This document shows, one piece after another, positions 8,218 through 16,912 of a stretch of 64,000 nucleotides of DNA. The position numbers and the translations under genes were made by a program. The number at the start of each line of letters is the position of its first letter. Position 1 is the first letter of the stretch. Source of the stretch: Mitsuaria chitosanitabida ATCC BAA-476 = NBRC 102408 (lineage in GTDB: Bacteria > Pseudomonadota > Gammaproteobacteria > Burkholderiales > Burkholderiaceae_C); contig NZ_BCYP01000012.1 in the NCBI RefSeq assembly GCF_001598255.1, positions 1 to 64,000 of the forward strand. Reading direction: 5' to 3'. A model generated the notes under the pieces. It was not told the DNA's origin. It saw only the letters and a list, made by a program, of their open reading frames with translations, and searched no databases.

Positions 8218-9398
8218 GTGGGCATTCCCGGCGTGGAGGTGGACATCGAGGCCGGCGCGATGATCGCGGCGGCCGGCGCGGCGGCGGTGGCCGCGGGCTC
8301 GGCCGGCGGCGGGATCAGGCCGCTGCGGGGCGCGCCCAGGCGCGCGCCGTGGTCGCGCCAGAGCAGCAGGAGCATCGTCACGACGAAGGCCGCGCCATGC
8401 AGCGTTGCCAGGCCCGGGCCCAGCTTCATCTTGCCGGCGGTCACCCAGCTCTGGCTCAGGTTGATCAGGTTGAAGTAGACGATGAAGGCGAGCAGCGCGA
8501 ACAGCAGGTTCCAGTTGCTGGCGCGACGCGGGTTGGTCGCCGAGATGCCGATGCCCAGCAGCACCAGGTTCACGCAGCCCAGGATCATGCCGAAGCGCCA
8601 GGCCAGCTCGCCGTCGTTGGGGTTGCCGCGCTCGCGCAGCAGGTCCAGCGTCGGGCGGGTCTTGGGCGGCTTGGCGTCGCCGCCGCGCATGACCTCGTCG
8701 TCCACCACCACGCGGTACTGCTGGAAACGGGCCACGGCCTTCTCGCCGTTGCGGGTGTCCAGGTCATTGCGCTGGCCGTGCTCCAGCACCAGCACCCGGG
8801 TGTTGTCCTGCGTCACCAGCGCGCCGTGGGCCGAGGTGGTCACCGACTCGAGGTGCTCGGTGTTGCTCATGATGAAGACGTTGCGCGCGGCGCTCTCGTC
8901 GGCCGGGTCGCGCTCGATGAAGAACACGCGCGAGCCGTCGTTGGAACTCTGGAACTGGCCCGGGGCGACGCGCGAGAGATCGCTGCGTTGCTCGAACTGC
9001 TCGCGCAGCTGGGCGCTGCTGTCGTTGCTCCAGGGCCAGACGATGGTCATCAGCACCGCCACGACCACCAGCACCGGCGTCGCCATCGTCAGCACCGGGC
9101 GCACGAAGCGCGACAGCGCCAGGCCGCTGGCGAACCAGATGGTCATCTCCGATTCCTTGTACATGCGCCCCAGCGACATGACCACGGCCACGAACAGCGA
9201 CAGGCTGAGCATCACCGGCAGCTGCGCCAGCGCCAGGTAGCCCAGCGAGAGCAGCACGTGCTGCGGCGCCACCGAGCCCTTGGCCGCCAGGCCCAGGGAT
9301 CGCACCAGCAGCATCGTCACGACGATGGTCAGGATGACCACGAAGGCCAGTCCGAAACTGCGGGCGAGTTCTTTGCGTACTGATGAATCGAATAACAT
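8214..9398 (-). CDS. lptF: LPS export ABC transporter permease LptF
   Basis: The 394-aa protein shows the LptF signature start MLFDSSVRKELARSFGLAFVVILTIVVTMLLVRSL. It has further helices at about residues 45-120, a periplasmic domain (130-270) and C-terminal helices with GIGISATNPRRASNWNLL. It is the first gene of the leftward run lptF-lptG-cbiX-cysB. An Ala/Pro-rich cytoplasmic tail of about 50 residues follows the last helix. The start codon has no Shine-Dalgarno; TAGAGT lies 6 nt upstream, so the mRNA may be leaderless. Confidence 0.93.
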   Translation of the reverse strand: MLFDSSVRKELARSFGLAFVVILTIVVTMLLVRSLGLAAKGSVAPQHVLLSLGYLALAQLPVMLSLSLFVAVVMSLGRMYKESEMTIWFASGLALSRFVRPVLTMATPVLVVVAVLMTIVWPWSNDSSAQLREQFEQRSDLSRVAPGQFQSSNDGSRVFFIERDPADESAARNVFIMSNTEHLESVTTSAHGALVTQDNTRVLVLEHGQRNDLDTRNGEKAVARFQQYRVVVDDEVMRGGDAKPPKTRPTLDLLRERGNPNDGELAWRFGMILGCVNLVLLGIGISATNPRRASNWNLLFALLAFIVYFNLINLSQSWVTAGKMKLGPGLATLHGAAFVVTMLLLLWRDHGARLGAPRSGLIPPPAEPAATAAAPAAAIIAPASMSTSTPGMPT

Positions 9399-9426
9399 CC
9401 GGGCACTCTATCTACTTCTCGGTATT
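9399..9426. promoter_or_regulatory. 28-bp divergent gap between lptF and pepA
   Basis: Only 28 bp separate the two divergent start codons. On the minus strand TAGAGT (9405-9410) lies 6 nt before the lptF ATG and could be its -10. The pepA promoter must overlap lptF or its own start region. Neither gene has a Shine-Dalgarno in this gap. Confidence 0.35.
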
Positions 9427-10890
9427 ATGGACTTTCGCTCTCAGACCGCGTCCCTCGACGCGCTGGCGTCGCACGGTGCCGACGCCCTCGTGCTGGTCAT
9501 CGCCGGCGACGCGTTGCCGGCCTCGCTCGACAAGGCGGTGGCCGCGCTGATCAAGGACGCCGTCAAGCTCGGCGACTTCGAGTTCAAGGCGGGTCAGGTC
9601 TTGACCCTGGTGCGTCCGGCCGGTCTGAAGACCGCACGCCTGATCATCGCCGCCAGTGGTTCCGCGTCGCTCAAGGCCGCCCGTGGCGCGTTGTCGGCGG
9701 CGCTGGGCCAGCTCAAGGGTCGCGGCGCGGCGGCGGCCTCGGTGATCTACGCCGGCTTCGGTGCGGATCTGACCGAGTCCCTGACCGAGCAGACCGTGCT
9801 GGCGGCGCTGGAGGCGACCTACGTCTACCGCGAGACCAAGCCCAGCGCCCCCGCCGCGTCCAAGCTGACGAAGCTGACGCTGCTGGCCGGCAAGGACGAC
9901 GCCAAGGCCGTCAAGGCCGGTCTGGTGCGCGGCCAGGCCATCGGCGCCGGCGTGGCCCTGGCGCGCGAATGCGCCAACCTGCCGCCCAACGTCGCGACCC
10001 CGGCCTACCTGGCCGACCAGACCAAGGCCCTGACCCGTTCGCACGGCATCAAGGTCGAGGTGCTGGACCAGAAGGGCATCGAGAAGCTGGGCATGGGCTC
10101 CTTCCTGTCCGTGGCCAAGGGCTCGGACGTCCCCCCGCGCTTCATCGTCGCCAAGTACGAGGGCGCCGCCAAGACGCAGGCCCCCGTGGTCCTGGTCGGC
10201 AAGGGCATCACCTTCGACTCGGGCGGCATCTCGCTGAAGCCGGGCGCCGGCATGGACGAGATGAAGTTCGACATGGGCGGCGCGGCTTCCGTGCTGGGCA
10301 CGCTGCGCGCCGTGGCCGAGCTCAAGCCCAAGATCAACCTGGTCGTGCTGATCGCCGCCTGCGAGAACATGCCCAGCGCCCGCGCCGTCAAGCCGGGTGA
10401 CGTGGTGACGTCGATGTCGGGTCAGACCATCGAGATCCTGAACACGGATGCCGAAGGCCGCCTGATCCTGTGCGACGCGCTGACCTACGCCGAGCGCTTC
10501 AAGCCCGCGGCCGTGGTCGACGTGGCCACGCTGACCGGCGCCTGCGTGATCGCCCTGGGTGGCGTGCGCTCCGGCATGTACGCCAGCGACGACGAGCTGG
10601 CCTCGGCCCTGAGCGCCGCCGGCGAGGCCGCGCTGGATCCGTGCTGGCGCATGCCGCTGGACGACGAGTACTCGGAAGGCCTGAAGACCAACTTCGCCGA
10701 CGTGGCCAACGTGGCCGGTCGCGAGGGCGGCTCCATCACCGCCGCGAAGTTCCTGCAGCGCTTCGCCTCCAAGTACCGCTGGGGTCACCTGGACATCGCC
10801 GGCACCGCCTGGAAGGGCGGCGGCGCCAAGGGGGCCACCGGCCGTCCGGTCGGTCTGCTGACGCACTTCGTGCTGTCGCAGGTCCGTTGA
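9427..10890 (+). CDS. pepA: Leucyl aminopeptidase PepA (M17)
   Basis: The 487-aa cytosolic metallopeptidase cleaves N-terminal residues, preferably Leu, from peptides. In E. coli it also binds DNA at XerCD cer sites. The C-terminal catalytic domain contains VGKGITFDSGGISLKPG, KFDMGGAASVLG and NTDAEGRLIL, which carry the Lys, Asp and Glu ligands of the two metal ions and the catalytic Arg. The ATG at 9427 gives the usual length; an in-frame start further upstream would overlap lptF. It is followed after 16 bp by holC, a conserved pair in proteobacteria, so an operon is likely. Confidence 0.95.
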   Translation: MDFRSQTASLDALASHGADALVLVIAGDALPASLDKAVAALIKDAVKLGDFEFKAGQVLTLVRPAGLKTARLIIAASGSASLKAARGALSAALGQLKGRGAAAASVIYAGFGADLTESLTEQTVLAALEATYVYRETKPSAPAASKLTKLTLLAGKDDAKAVKAGLVRGQAIGAGVALARECANLPPNVATPAYLADQTKALTRSHGIKVEVLDQKGIEKLGMGSFLSVAKGSDVPPRFIVAKYEGAAKTQAPVVLVGKGITFDSGGISLKPGAGMDEMKFDMGGAASVLGTLRAVAELKPKINLVVLIAACENMPSARAVKPGDVVTSMSGQTIEILNTDAEGRLILCDALTYAERFKPAAVVDVATLTGACVIALGGVRSGMYASDDELASALSAAGEAALDPCWRMPLDDEYSEGLKTNFADVANVAGREGGSITAAKFLQRFASKYRWGHLDIAGTAWKGGGAKGATGRPVGLLTHFVLSQVR

Positions 10891-10906
10891 GCGAGGGGCA
10901 GGTCCG

Positions 10907-11335
10907 GTGACGGAGGTCAACTTCTATACCGGCGTGCCCGACCGCCAGGTCTATGCCTGCCGCCTGCTGCGCAAGACGCAGGCGGCCGGCCTGACCGTCG
11001 GCATCTGGGGTCCCCTGCGACTGCTCGAGCGACTCGATCAGACGCTGTGGACCTTCGAGCCGGGTGAATTCATTCCCCACGTGCTGCTGCGCGGGGAGAC
11101 GTCGGCGCTGCTGCGGGAGCGCACGCCGATCCTGATGTCCGACCGGCTCGACGAGTTGACCGGGTGCCAGGTCTTGTTCAACTTCGAGCCCGAGGTGCCA
11201 CCCGGTCTCGAGCGCTTCGAGCGGGTGCTCGAGCTGGTGTCCACGGACGCTGATCAGGTCGCCGCGGGCCGTGCTCGCTTCAAGGCCTACAAGGCCATGG
11301 GCCTGACGCTGAACCACCATGTGATGTCGGCCTGA
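10907..11335 (+). CDS. holC: DNA polymerase III chi subunit
   Basis: The 142-aa protein matches HolC: MTEVNFYTGVPDRQVYACRLLRKTQAAGLTVGI at the N terminus and PILMSDRLDELTGCQVLFNFEPEVP in the middle. Chi links the clamp loader, through psi, to single-stranded DNA-binding protein. The start is GTG at 10907. It lies directly after pepA as in E. coli (pepA-holC-valS), but valS does not follow here. Confidence 0.92.
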   Translation: MTEVNFYTGVPDRQVYACRLLRKTQAAGLTVGIWGPLRLLERLDQTLWTFEPGEFIPHVLLRGETSALLRERTPILMSDRLDELTGCQVLFNFEPEVPPGLERFERVLELVSTDADQVAAGRARFKAYKAMGLTLNHHVMSA

Positions 11336-11689
11336 GCGTCGACCGCATTTCCCTTTTCCGAAGCCTGTTCCGCCGCGGTGCGGCCCTGTCGCGTCGCGGC
11401 GTGGCGCGGCGCCACGCTGGTGCCGCGGAGCCCTTCGGCGGGGCGCGGATCAGGCGGCGGGCGACGCGTCTGGGCGGAATTTCGCACTCGGTGGGCGAGG
11501 GGTGTGCGCGCTGTCGCACTCTTGCGAAAACCATCCGGGTTTGCCCCGGTGACAGGGGCGCGACAACGTCCGGTCCGTGAGCAGGTTCACAGCATTTTCA
11601 CTATGGAGTCGCCCGAACCTTCGGGGTATGGTCTGCCGCGTTGAGAACTCAACGTCATTCCACATTTCCCCGAGTCGGAGGAACCTGAG
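11336..11689 (+). promoter_or_regulatory. Non-coding region before the binding-protein gene
   Basis: The 354 bp show no convincing gene. Near the 3' end lie a 5-bp hairpin (11612-11625, CCCGA / TCGGG) and an inverted repeat TTGAG-AA-CTCAA (11641-11652), which could be an operator. GGAGG before the ATG at 11690 is a good ribosome site. Short ORFs here lack ribosome sites and are not supported. Confidence 0.4.
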
Positions 11690-12832
11690 ATGCAATCGAA
11701 GCTGAATGTGATCGTCGGTGCAATCGCCATTACTTTGAGCGGCGCCGCGCTGGCGCAGGATGCCGTGGTCAAGATCGGCCACGTCGGTCCCACCAGCGGC
11801 GCGATCGCGCACCTGGGCAAGGACAACGAGCTGGGCGCCAAGATGGCCATCGATGAACTGAACGCCAAGGGCGTCACCATCGGCGGCAAGAAGGTCAAGT
11901 TCGAGCTGCTGGCCGAGGACGACGCCGGCGATCCGAAGCAGGGCACCGCCGCCGCCCAGAAGCTGGTCGACTCCAAGGTCAACGGCGTCATCGGCCACCT
12001 GAACTCCGGCACCACCATCCCCGCGTCCAAGATCTACAGCGACGCCGGCATCCCGCAGATCTCGCCCTCGGCGACCAACCCCAAGTACACCCGCAACGGC
12101 TACAAGACCGCGTTCCGCGTCGTGGCTGACGACGTGCACCTGGGCGGCACGCTGGGCAAGTACGCCGTGACGCAGCTCAAGGGCAAGTCCATCGCCGTCA
12201 TCGACGACCGCACCGCCTATGGCCAGGGCGTCGCCGACGAGTTCGAGAAGGGCGTCAAGGCCGCCGGCGGCAAGGTCGTCGGCCGCGAGTTCACCAACGA
12301 CAAGGCCACGGACTTCACCGCCATCCTGACCTCCCTGAAGGGCAAGAAGCCCGACGTCGTCTTCTTCGGCGGCATGGACGCCGTGGCCGGCCCGATGCTG
12401 CGCCAGATGAAGCAGCTGGGCATCGAAGCCAAGTTCATGGGCGGCGACGGCATCTGCACGGCCGAGCTGCCCAAGCTGGCCGCCGGCACGGTCGCCGACA
12501 GCCAGGTCGTCTGCGCGGAAGCGGGTGGCGTGGAAGGCGAATCGAAGAAGTCGCTGGACGCCTTCAAGGTCAAGTTCAAGGACAAGTACAAGGTCGACGT
12601 CCAGATCTACGCCCCGTACGTCTATGACGCGGTCAACGTGATGGTCGACGCCATGGTCCGCGCCAAGTCCTCCGATCCCAAGGTCTACCTGCCCGTGCTG
12701 GCCAAGACCTCGGATTACAAGGGTGTGACCGGCACCATCGCCTTCGACGCCAAGGGCGACATCAAGAACGGCGCGCTGACCCTGTACACCTACAAGGGCG
12801 GCAACCGCGAACAGCTGGCCGTGGTCCGCTGA
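11690..12832 (+). CDS. Branched-chain amino-acid ABC transporter substrate-binding protein
   Basis: The 380-aa protein has a signal peptide (MQSKLNVIVGAIAITLSGAALA, cut before QDA) and a LivJ/LivK-type type I periplasmic binding fold: VKIGHVGPTSGAIAHLGKDNELGAKMAIDELN, then GVIGHLNSGTTIPASKIYSDAG and RTAYGQGVADEF. It would deliver Leu/Ile/Val or a related amino acid to LivHMGF permease and ATPase components. None of those genes is in the window, so it is a stand-alone component. Strong terminators follow it and a long leader precedes it, indicating a monocistronic, probably well-expressed gene. Confidence 0.9.
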   Translation: MQSKLNVIVGAIAITLSGAALAQDAVVKIGHVGPTSGAIAHLGKDNELGAKMAIDELNAKGVTIGGKKVKFELLAEDDAGDPKQGTAAAQKLVDSKVNGVIGHLNSGTTIPASKIYSDAGIPQISPSATNPKYTRNGYKTAFRVVADDVHLGGTLGKYAVTQLKGKSIAVIDDRTAYGQGVADEFEKGVKAAGGKVVGREFTNDKATDFTAILTSLKGKKPDVVFFGGMDAVAGPMLRQMKQLGIEAKFMGGDGICTAELPKLAAGTVADSQVVCAEAGGVEGESKKSLDAFKVKFKDKYKVDVQIYAPYVYDAVNVMVDAMVRAKSSDPKVYLPVLAKTSDYKGVTGTIAFDAKGDIKNGALTLYTYKGGNREQLAVVR

Positions 12833-12850
12833 GTGCCGATCGCTGACGAC

Positions 12851-12902
12851 GAGAGGGCTCGCGCCCTCTCTGAAAACGCCCACTTCGGTGGGCGTTTTTT
12901 TT
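12851..12902 (+). terminator. Tandem hairpins with intrinsic terminator
   Basis: The first hairpin (12851-12870) has an 8-bp stem GAGAGGGC / GCCCTCTC around TCGC. The second (12873-12902) has AACGCCCAC / GTGGGCGTT around TTCG followed by eight T. The second is a textbook rho-independent terminator and ends the binding-protein transcript. Confidence 0.93.
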
Positions 12903-13047
12903 CGTCCAAGCGCCAAGGACTGTCCCCTGATCGGGGGATCACCCCCCTCACTCACGTGCATTCCCGCACGCGGCCACCCCAAAGCATTCAGTCAGGGGGT
13001 TTGCACCTACCGGGCGCTACAGACAATCGCACCCGTCAACCGGCTTC

Positions 13048-13063
13048 TGGCGCGCATCGGGCA
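13048..13063 (+). promoter_or_regulatory. Weak sigma-54 -24/-12 candidate
   Basis: The element reads TGGCGCG-CATC-GGGCA against consensus TGGCACG-N4-TTGCA. The GG and GC dinucleotides are 10 nt apart as required; three other positions differ. It would start transcription about 220 nt before the sugar transferase gene. Confidence 0.28.
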
Positions 13064-13103
13064 ATCAACAGCGCGTCAGCGGCGGTCGGCGACACCGGGA
13101 AAG

Positions 13104-13119
13104 TGCAACCGGGATTGCA
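13104..13119. promoter_or_regulatory. Inverted repeat TGCAA-N6-TTGCA
   Basis: A perfect 5-bp dyad with a 6-bp spacer lies about 180 bp upstream of the sugar transferase gene. The geometry suits a dimeric regulator. Binding by PrsR is a guess. Confidence 0.28.
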
Positions 13120-13295
13120 AGGCGTGAGCCCCTCCAAACAGGGGGCTTTCAAGCCAGGGGGTGGGAGGCATGATGCCCCCCGCAACAGGCGTCTCCTTCT
13201 GTAAGAGGAGGGGGATCAAGCGAAGCAGTCCGAGGTTCAGCCCGGGTCGGCGACAGCGTCCGCAGAGGACGCCGGGACCACTTTGGGGACTGGCA

Positions 13296-14675
13296 ATGAT
13301 TCGAATTTTTAACCATTACCTCCATCGTCGTACGCTGATCCAGGTGTTGTTCGACCTGGGCCTGATCGTCGCGGCGGTTTTCGCTGTGGCGCTGAGCCAG
13401 GGCAGCAGCGAACACATGATGAGCTTCGCCGCGTCCTACGGCCTGTCGCTGGCGGGCGGGATGTTCGTCATCAACTCCGCCTCCGGCCTCTACTCCCAAT
13501 CGCACAAGCGCTCGCTGACGCAGTCCTGCGCCCGGGCGCTGTTCGCGTTGCTGATCGGTCTGCCGCTGGCCTACGGCCTGTTCAGCCTGATTCCCGCGAC
13601 CGTCTCGCACCGCGAGCTGCTCACCACCACCGCCATGCTGGCCGTCGCGCTGGTGATGGTGCACCGCGTCTACGCCGCGCACTCGGGGGCCCAGGGCGCC
13701 GGCCGGACCAAGATCCTGATCTTCGGCAGCGGCCATGCCGCGCTGGCCGTCAGCGAAAGCCTGCGCGCCGCCGACCCGCACGCGCAGATCGTCGGCTTCC
13801 TGCCCGGCCCGAACGAGGTCGACCCGCAGGTGCCCGCCGACCAGGTGATCGCCTCCAACGAAAGCCTGACCGACGCCGCCATGCGTCTGGGCGTGGACGA
13901 GATCGTCGTCGCGCTGTCCGAGCGCCGCGGCGGCAGCATGCCGCTGCGCCAGCTGCTGGACTGCAAGCTGTACGGGATCCGCGTCGTGGACCTGGCGACC
14001 TACTTCGAGAAGACCCTGGCCCAGATCAAGATCAGCCACGTGCACGCGGGCTGGCTGATCTTCGGTGACGGCTTCAACCAGGGCGTGCTGCGCAGCGCGG
14101 TCAAGCGCGTCTTCGACATCGCCTCCTCGCTGCTGCTGCTGATCTGCACCGCGCCGATCATGGTGGTCACGGCCATCCTGATCAAGCTCGAATCGCCCGG
14201 CGGCATCTTCTACACGCAGGAACGCGTCGGCATGAACGGCGCGACCTTCAAGGTGATCAAGTTCCGCAGCATGCGCAACGACGCCGAGAAGGACGGCCGC
14301 CCCCAGTGGGCGACCAAGAACGACGCCCGCGTCACCCGCGTCGGCAACTTCATCCGCAAGGTCCGCATCGACGAGCTGCCGCAGCTGATCAACGTGCTGC
14401 GCGGCGAGATGAGCATGGTCGGTCCGCGTCCGGAGCGTCCGTTCTTCGTCGACGAGCTGGTCGCCCAGATCCCCTACTACGCGGTGCGCCACAGCGTGAA
14501 GCCGGGCGTGACCGGCTGGGCGCAGGTGCGCTACGAATACGGTTCCACGATCGAGGACTCCCTCGAGAAGCTGCAGTACGACCTGTACTACGTCAAGAAC
14601 CACACCCTGTTCCTCGATCTGCTGATCATGCTGGAAACGGTGGCCGTGGTGCTGACGGGCCGGGGGGCGCGCTGA
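13296..14675 (+). CDS. Undecaprenyl-phosphate sugar-1-phosphate transferase, PEP-CTERM associated (EpsB-like)
   Basis: The 459-aa membrane protein is a polyisoprenyl-phosphate hexose-1-phosphate transferase that primes exopolysaccharide repeat synthesis. Residues 1-125 hold four membrane helices. A Rossmann-like domain follows (KILIFGSGHAALAVSESL). The catalytic Bac_transf domain from about 268 starts KRVFDIASSLLLLI and has GIFYTQERVGMNG, FKVIKFRSMRNDAE, RIDELPQLINVL and MSMVGPRPERP. The overall form matches sugar transferases linked to PEP-CTERM loci. Just downstream are PrsK and PrsR, which supports this. The ATG at 13296 has no strong Shine-Dalgarno but begins the first membrane segment correctly. 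Confidence 0.88.
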   Translation: MIRIFNHYLHRRTLIQVLFDLGLIVAAVFAVALSQGSSEHMMSFAASYGLSLAGGMFVINSASGLYSQSHKRSLTQSCARALFALLIGLPLAYGLFSLIPATVSHRELLTTTAMLAVALVMVHRVYAAHSGAQGAGRTKILIFGSGHAALAVSESLRAADPHAQIVGFLPGPNEVDPQVPADQVIASNESLTDAAMRLGVDEIVVALSERRGGSMPLRQLLDCKLYGIRVVDLATYFEKTLAQIKISHVHAGWLIFGDGFNQGVLRSAVKRVFDIASSLLLLICTAPIMVVTAILIKLESPGGIFYTQERVGMNGATFKVIKFRSMRNDAEKDGRPQWATKNDARVTRVGNFIRKVRIDELPQLINVLRGEMSMVGPRPERPFFVDELVAQIPYYAVRHSVKPGVTGWAQVRYEYGSTIEDSLEKLQYDLYYVKNHTLFLDLLIMLETVAVVLTGRGAR

Positions 14676-14770
14676 GCGCGGCGACGGAGCTCCGAGCTCC
14701 CATTGCCTCGCCCGGATCGCGCCCGACCCGCCCCACTTCCCACGCGGCGCGCGCGGCGGGGCATTGATCC

Positions 14771-16912
14771 ATGTGGCATGACAGTCTGAGCCTGGGCACC
14801 GCGTCCGGGATCGTCGCGGTCGTGGCGCATCTGGCGCTGGCGGTCGCGGTGCTGCCGCAGTTCGGCCAGCAGCGTCGGCGGGCGCTGCGCCTGGAGGCCG
14901 CGCTGCTGCTGACCGCCCTGTGGGCCGGTCTGGACGCCGCGGTGGAGCAGGGCTGGCTGGGCCACCAGCAATGGCCCGCGCAACTGCTGCTGCCGCTGTG
15001 CGACGTCCTGCGCTACGGCGCCTGGTTCGCCTTCATCCTGAGCCTGATCGAGCCCCGCGCCGACGACCTCGCCGCGGGCGGCGGTCATGCCGCGACCGGC
15101 GTCGCGCGCCCGCTGCAGGGCCTGGCCGGTGCCGGCGTGGCCGCGACGGTGGCCCTGACCGTCTGGCACTACGTGGGCTCCCAGCCTTTCAGCGAGCAGC
15201 AGCGGCCGATGACCCTGGCCTGGCTGGGTCTGGCGGTGTTCGGGCTGGTGCTGCTCGAGCAGATGCTGCGCAACATCCACGTCGACGCCCGCTGGAACGC
15301 CAAACCGGTCTGCCTGGGCCTGGGCGCGGTCTTCGCCTTCGACGTCTTCGTGTACTCGCAGGCCTCGCTCTTCCAGCAGTTCGACGGCGACGCACTGAGC
15401 GTGCGTGCCGCCGTGCACAGCCTGGCCGTGCCGCTGCTGTGGTTGGCCAGTCGCCGCCACAAGAAGTGGCTGGACAAGCTGCATGTCTCGCGCACCGCGG
15501 CCTTCCATTCGGCGACGCTGCTGATCGTCGGCGTCTACCTGCTGGGCGTGTCCGGCATCGGCTACTACGTGCGCTACACCGGCGGCGAATGGGGCCGCGC
15601 ACTCCAGCAGGTGCTGCTGGCGGTGGGCGTGTTGGCCTTGCTGCTGATGGGGCTGTCGGGCTCGCTGCGCGCCAAGCTGCGCGTCTACATCAGCAAGCAT
15701 TTCTTCAGCTATCGCTACGACTACCGCCAGGAGTGGCTGCGCTTCACCGCCATGCTGTCGGCCAGCGCTTCGCCCGCCGAGCTGGGTGAGTCGGTGATCC
15801 GCGGCCTGGCGCATCTGGTCGAGAGCCCGTCGGGCGCGCTGTGGCTGCGCCGCGGCGGCGGCTCCGAGGACTACCAGCAGGCGGCCCGCTGGAACCTGGG
15901 CGACGACCGCGACCCGGTCACGCCCGATGCCGCGATGCTGCACCTGCTGCGCGACCGCGCCTGGATCGTGGATCTGGACGAGTGGCGGCGCCGCCCCGAG
16001 GCCTACGAGCGCATCGCGCTGCCCGAGGCGGTGGCCGGCGACGCGCGCCACTGGCTGCTGGTGCCGCTGCTCAACGCCGGCGTGCTGACGGGCTGGGTCA
16101 TCCTGGGCCAGCCGCGCACCCGCATGGAAGTGAACTGGGAAGTGCGCGACCTGCTGCGCACCGCCGCCCAGCAGGCCGCGAGCTACCTCGCGCAGATGCA
16201 GGCCGCCGAGGCGCTGCTGGAGGCCCGCAAGTTCGAGGCCTTCAACCGCATGTCGGCCTTCGTTGTGCACGACCTCAAGAACATCGTCACGCAACTCTCG
16301 CTGATGATGAAGAACGCCAAGCGCCTGCGGGACAACCCGGAGTTCCAGCAGGACATGCTGGACACCGTGGAAAACTCGCTGGAGAAGATGCGCCAGCTGA
16401 TGCTGCAATTGCGCGAGGGCGACAAGCCGCATCACGGCAGCGCCGGCGGCGTGGCGCTGACGGCCATCGCGCGGCGGCTGGCCGCGGCCGCGGTGAGCAA
16501 GGGCCGGGCGCTGGAGCTGGAGCTGCGCGACGAGGTCAGCGCGCGCGGGCACGAGGAACGCATCGAGCGCGTGCTCGGCCACGTGGTGCAGAACGCCCTG
16601 GACGCGACGCCGATCGACGGCCGGGTGTCCCTGCGATTGCAGCGCACGGGCAGCAACGCGCAGGTGGAAGTGGAAGATACTGGCTGCGGCATGACGCAGG
16701 AGTTCATGGACCAGCGGCTGTTCAAGCCCTTCCAGACGACGAAGGCCGCGGGCATGGGCATCGGCGCGTACGAGAGCTATCAGTACCTGCAGGAACTAGG
16801 GGGGAAGATCAACGTGGAAAGTGCGCCCGGACGAGGCACCAAGGTGACCATCTTGCTGCCGCTGTTTTTCGCCCAGTCGGGCAGTGACGCCGGACTGGTG
16901 GAGATCCGATGA
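14771..16912 (+). CDS. prsK: PEP-CTERM system histidine kinase PrsK
   Basis: The 713-aa sensor kinase has about eight to ten membrane helices in residues 1-310, a GAF-like region (about 335-470) and a kinase core. The phosphorylated His is at about residue 500 in FVVHDLKNIVTQL. The ATPase domain has NALDATPIDG, DTGCGM and a shortened G2 box GMGIGAYES. This architecture is specific to PrsK, partner of PrsR, found with exosortase/PEP-CTERM and exopolysaccharide genes. The stimulus is unknown. Its stop overlaps the prsR start by 4 bp (ATGA), so the pair is translationally coupled. Confidence 0.9.
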   Translation: MWHDSLSLGTASGIVAVVAHLALAVAVLPQFGQQRRRALRLEAALLLTALWAGLDAAVEQGWLGHQQWPAQLLLPLCDVLRYGAWFAFILSLIEPRADDLAAGGGHAATGVARPLQGLAGAGVAATVALTVWHYVGSQPFSEQQRPMTLAWLGLAVFGLVLLEQMLRNIHVDARWNAKPVCLGLGAVFAFDVFVYSQASLFQQFDGDALSVRAAVHSLAVPLLWLASRRHKKWLDKLHVSRTAAFHSATLLIVGVYLLGVSGIGYYVRYTGGEWGRALQQVLLAVGVLALLLMGLSGSLRAKLRVYISKHFFSYRYDYRQEWLRFTAMLSASASPAELGESVIRGLAHLVESPSGALWLRRGGGSEDYQQAARWNLGDDRDPVTPDAAMLHLLRDRAWIVDLDEWRRRPEAYERIALPEAVAGDARHWLLVPLLNAGVLTGWVILGQPRTRMEVNWEVRDLLRTAAQQAASYLAQMQAAEALLEARKFEAFNRMSAFVVHDLKNIVTQLSLMMKNAKRLRDNPEFQQDMLDTVENSLEKMRQLMLQLREGDKPHHGSAGGVALTAIARRLAAAAVSKGRALELELRDEVSARGHEERIERVLGHVVQNALDATPIDGRVSLRLQRTGSNAQVEVEDTGCGMTQEFMDQRLFKPFQTTKAAGMGIGAYESYQYLQELGGKINVESAPGRGTKVTILLPLFFAQSGSDAGLVEIR

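Larger units (their letters stand above)
12903..13295 (+). promoter_or_regulatory. Regulatory region of the exopolysaccharide/Prs block
   Basis: These 393 bp carry no convincing gene. They hold several inverted repeats: TGATC-GGGG-GATCA (12928-12941) and TGCAA-N6-TTGCA (13104-13119). They also hold a weak sigma-54-like element (13048-13063). PrsR, encoded downstream, is a sigma-54 activator, so an enhancer plus -24/-12 promoter here would be autoregulatory. That link is inferred. Confidence 0.4.

Noticed and set aside
5788-8478. Plus-strand frame of 896 codons over cysB, cbiX and lptG
   Set aside because: It spans three well-identified minus-strand genes and has no domain features.
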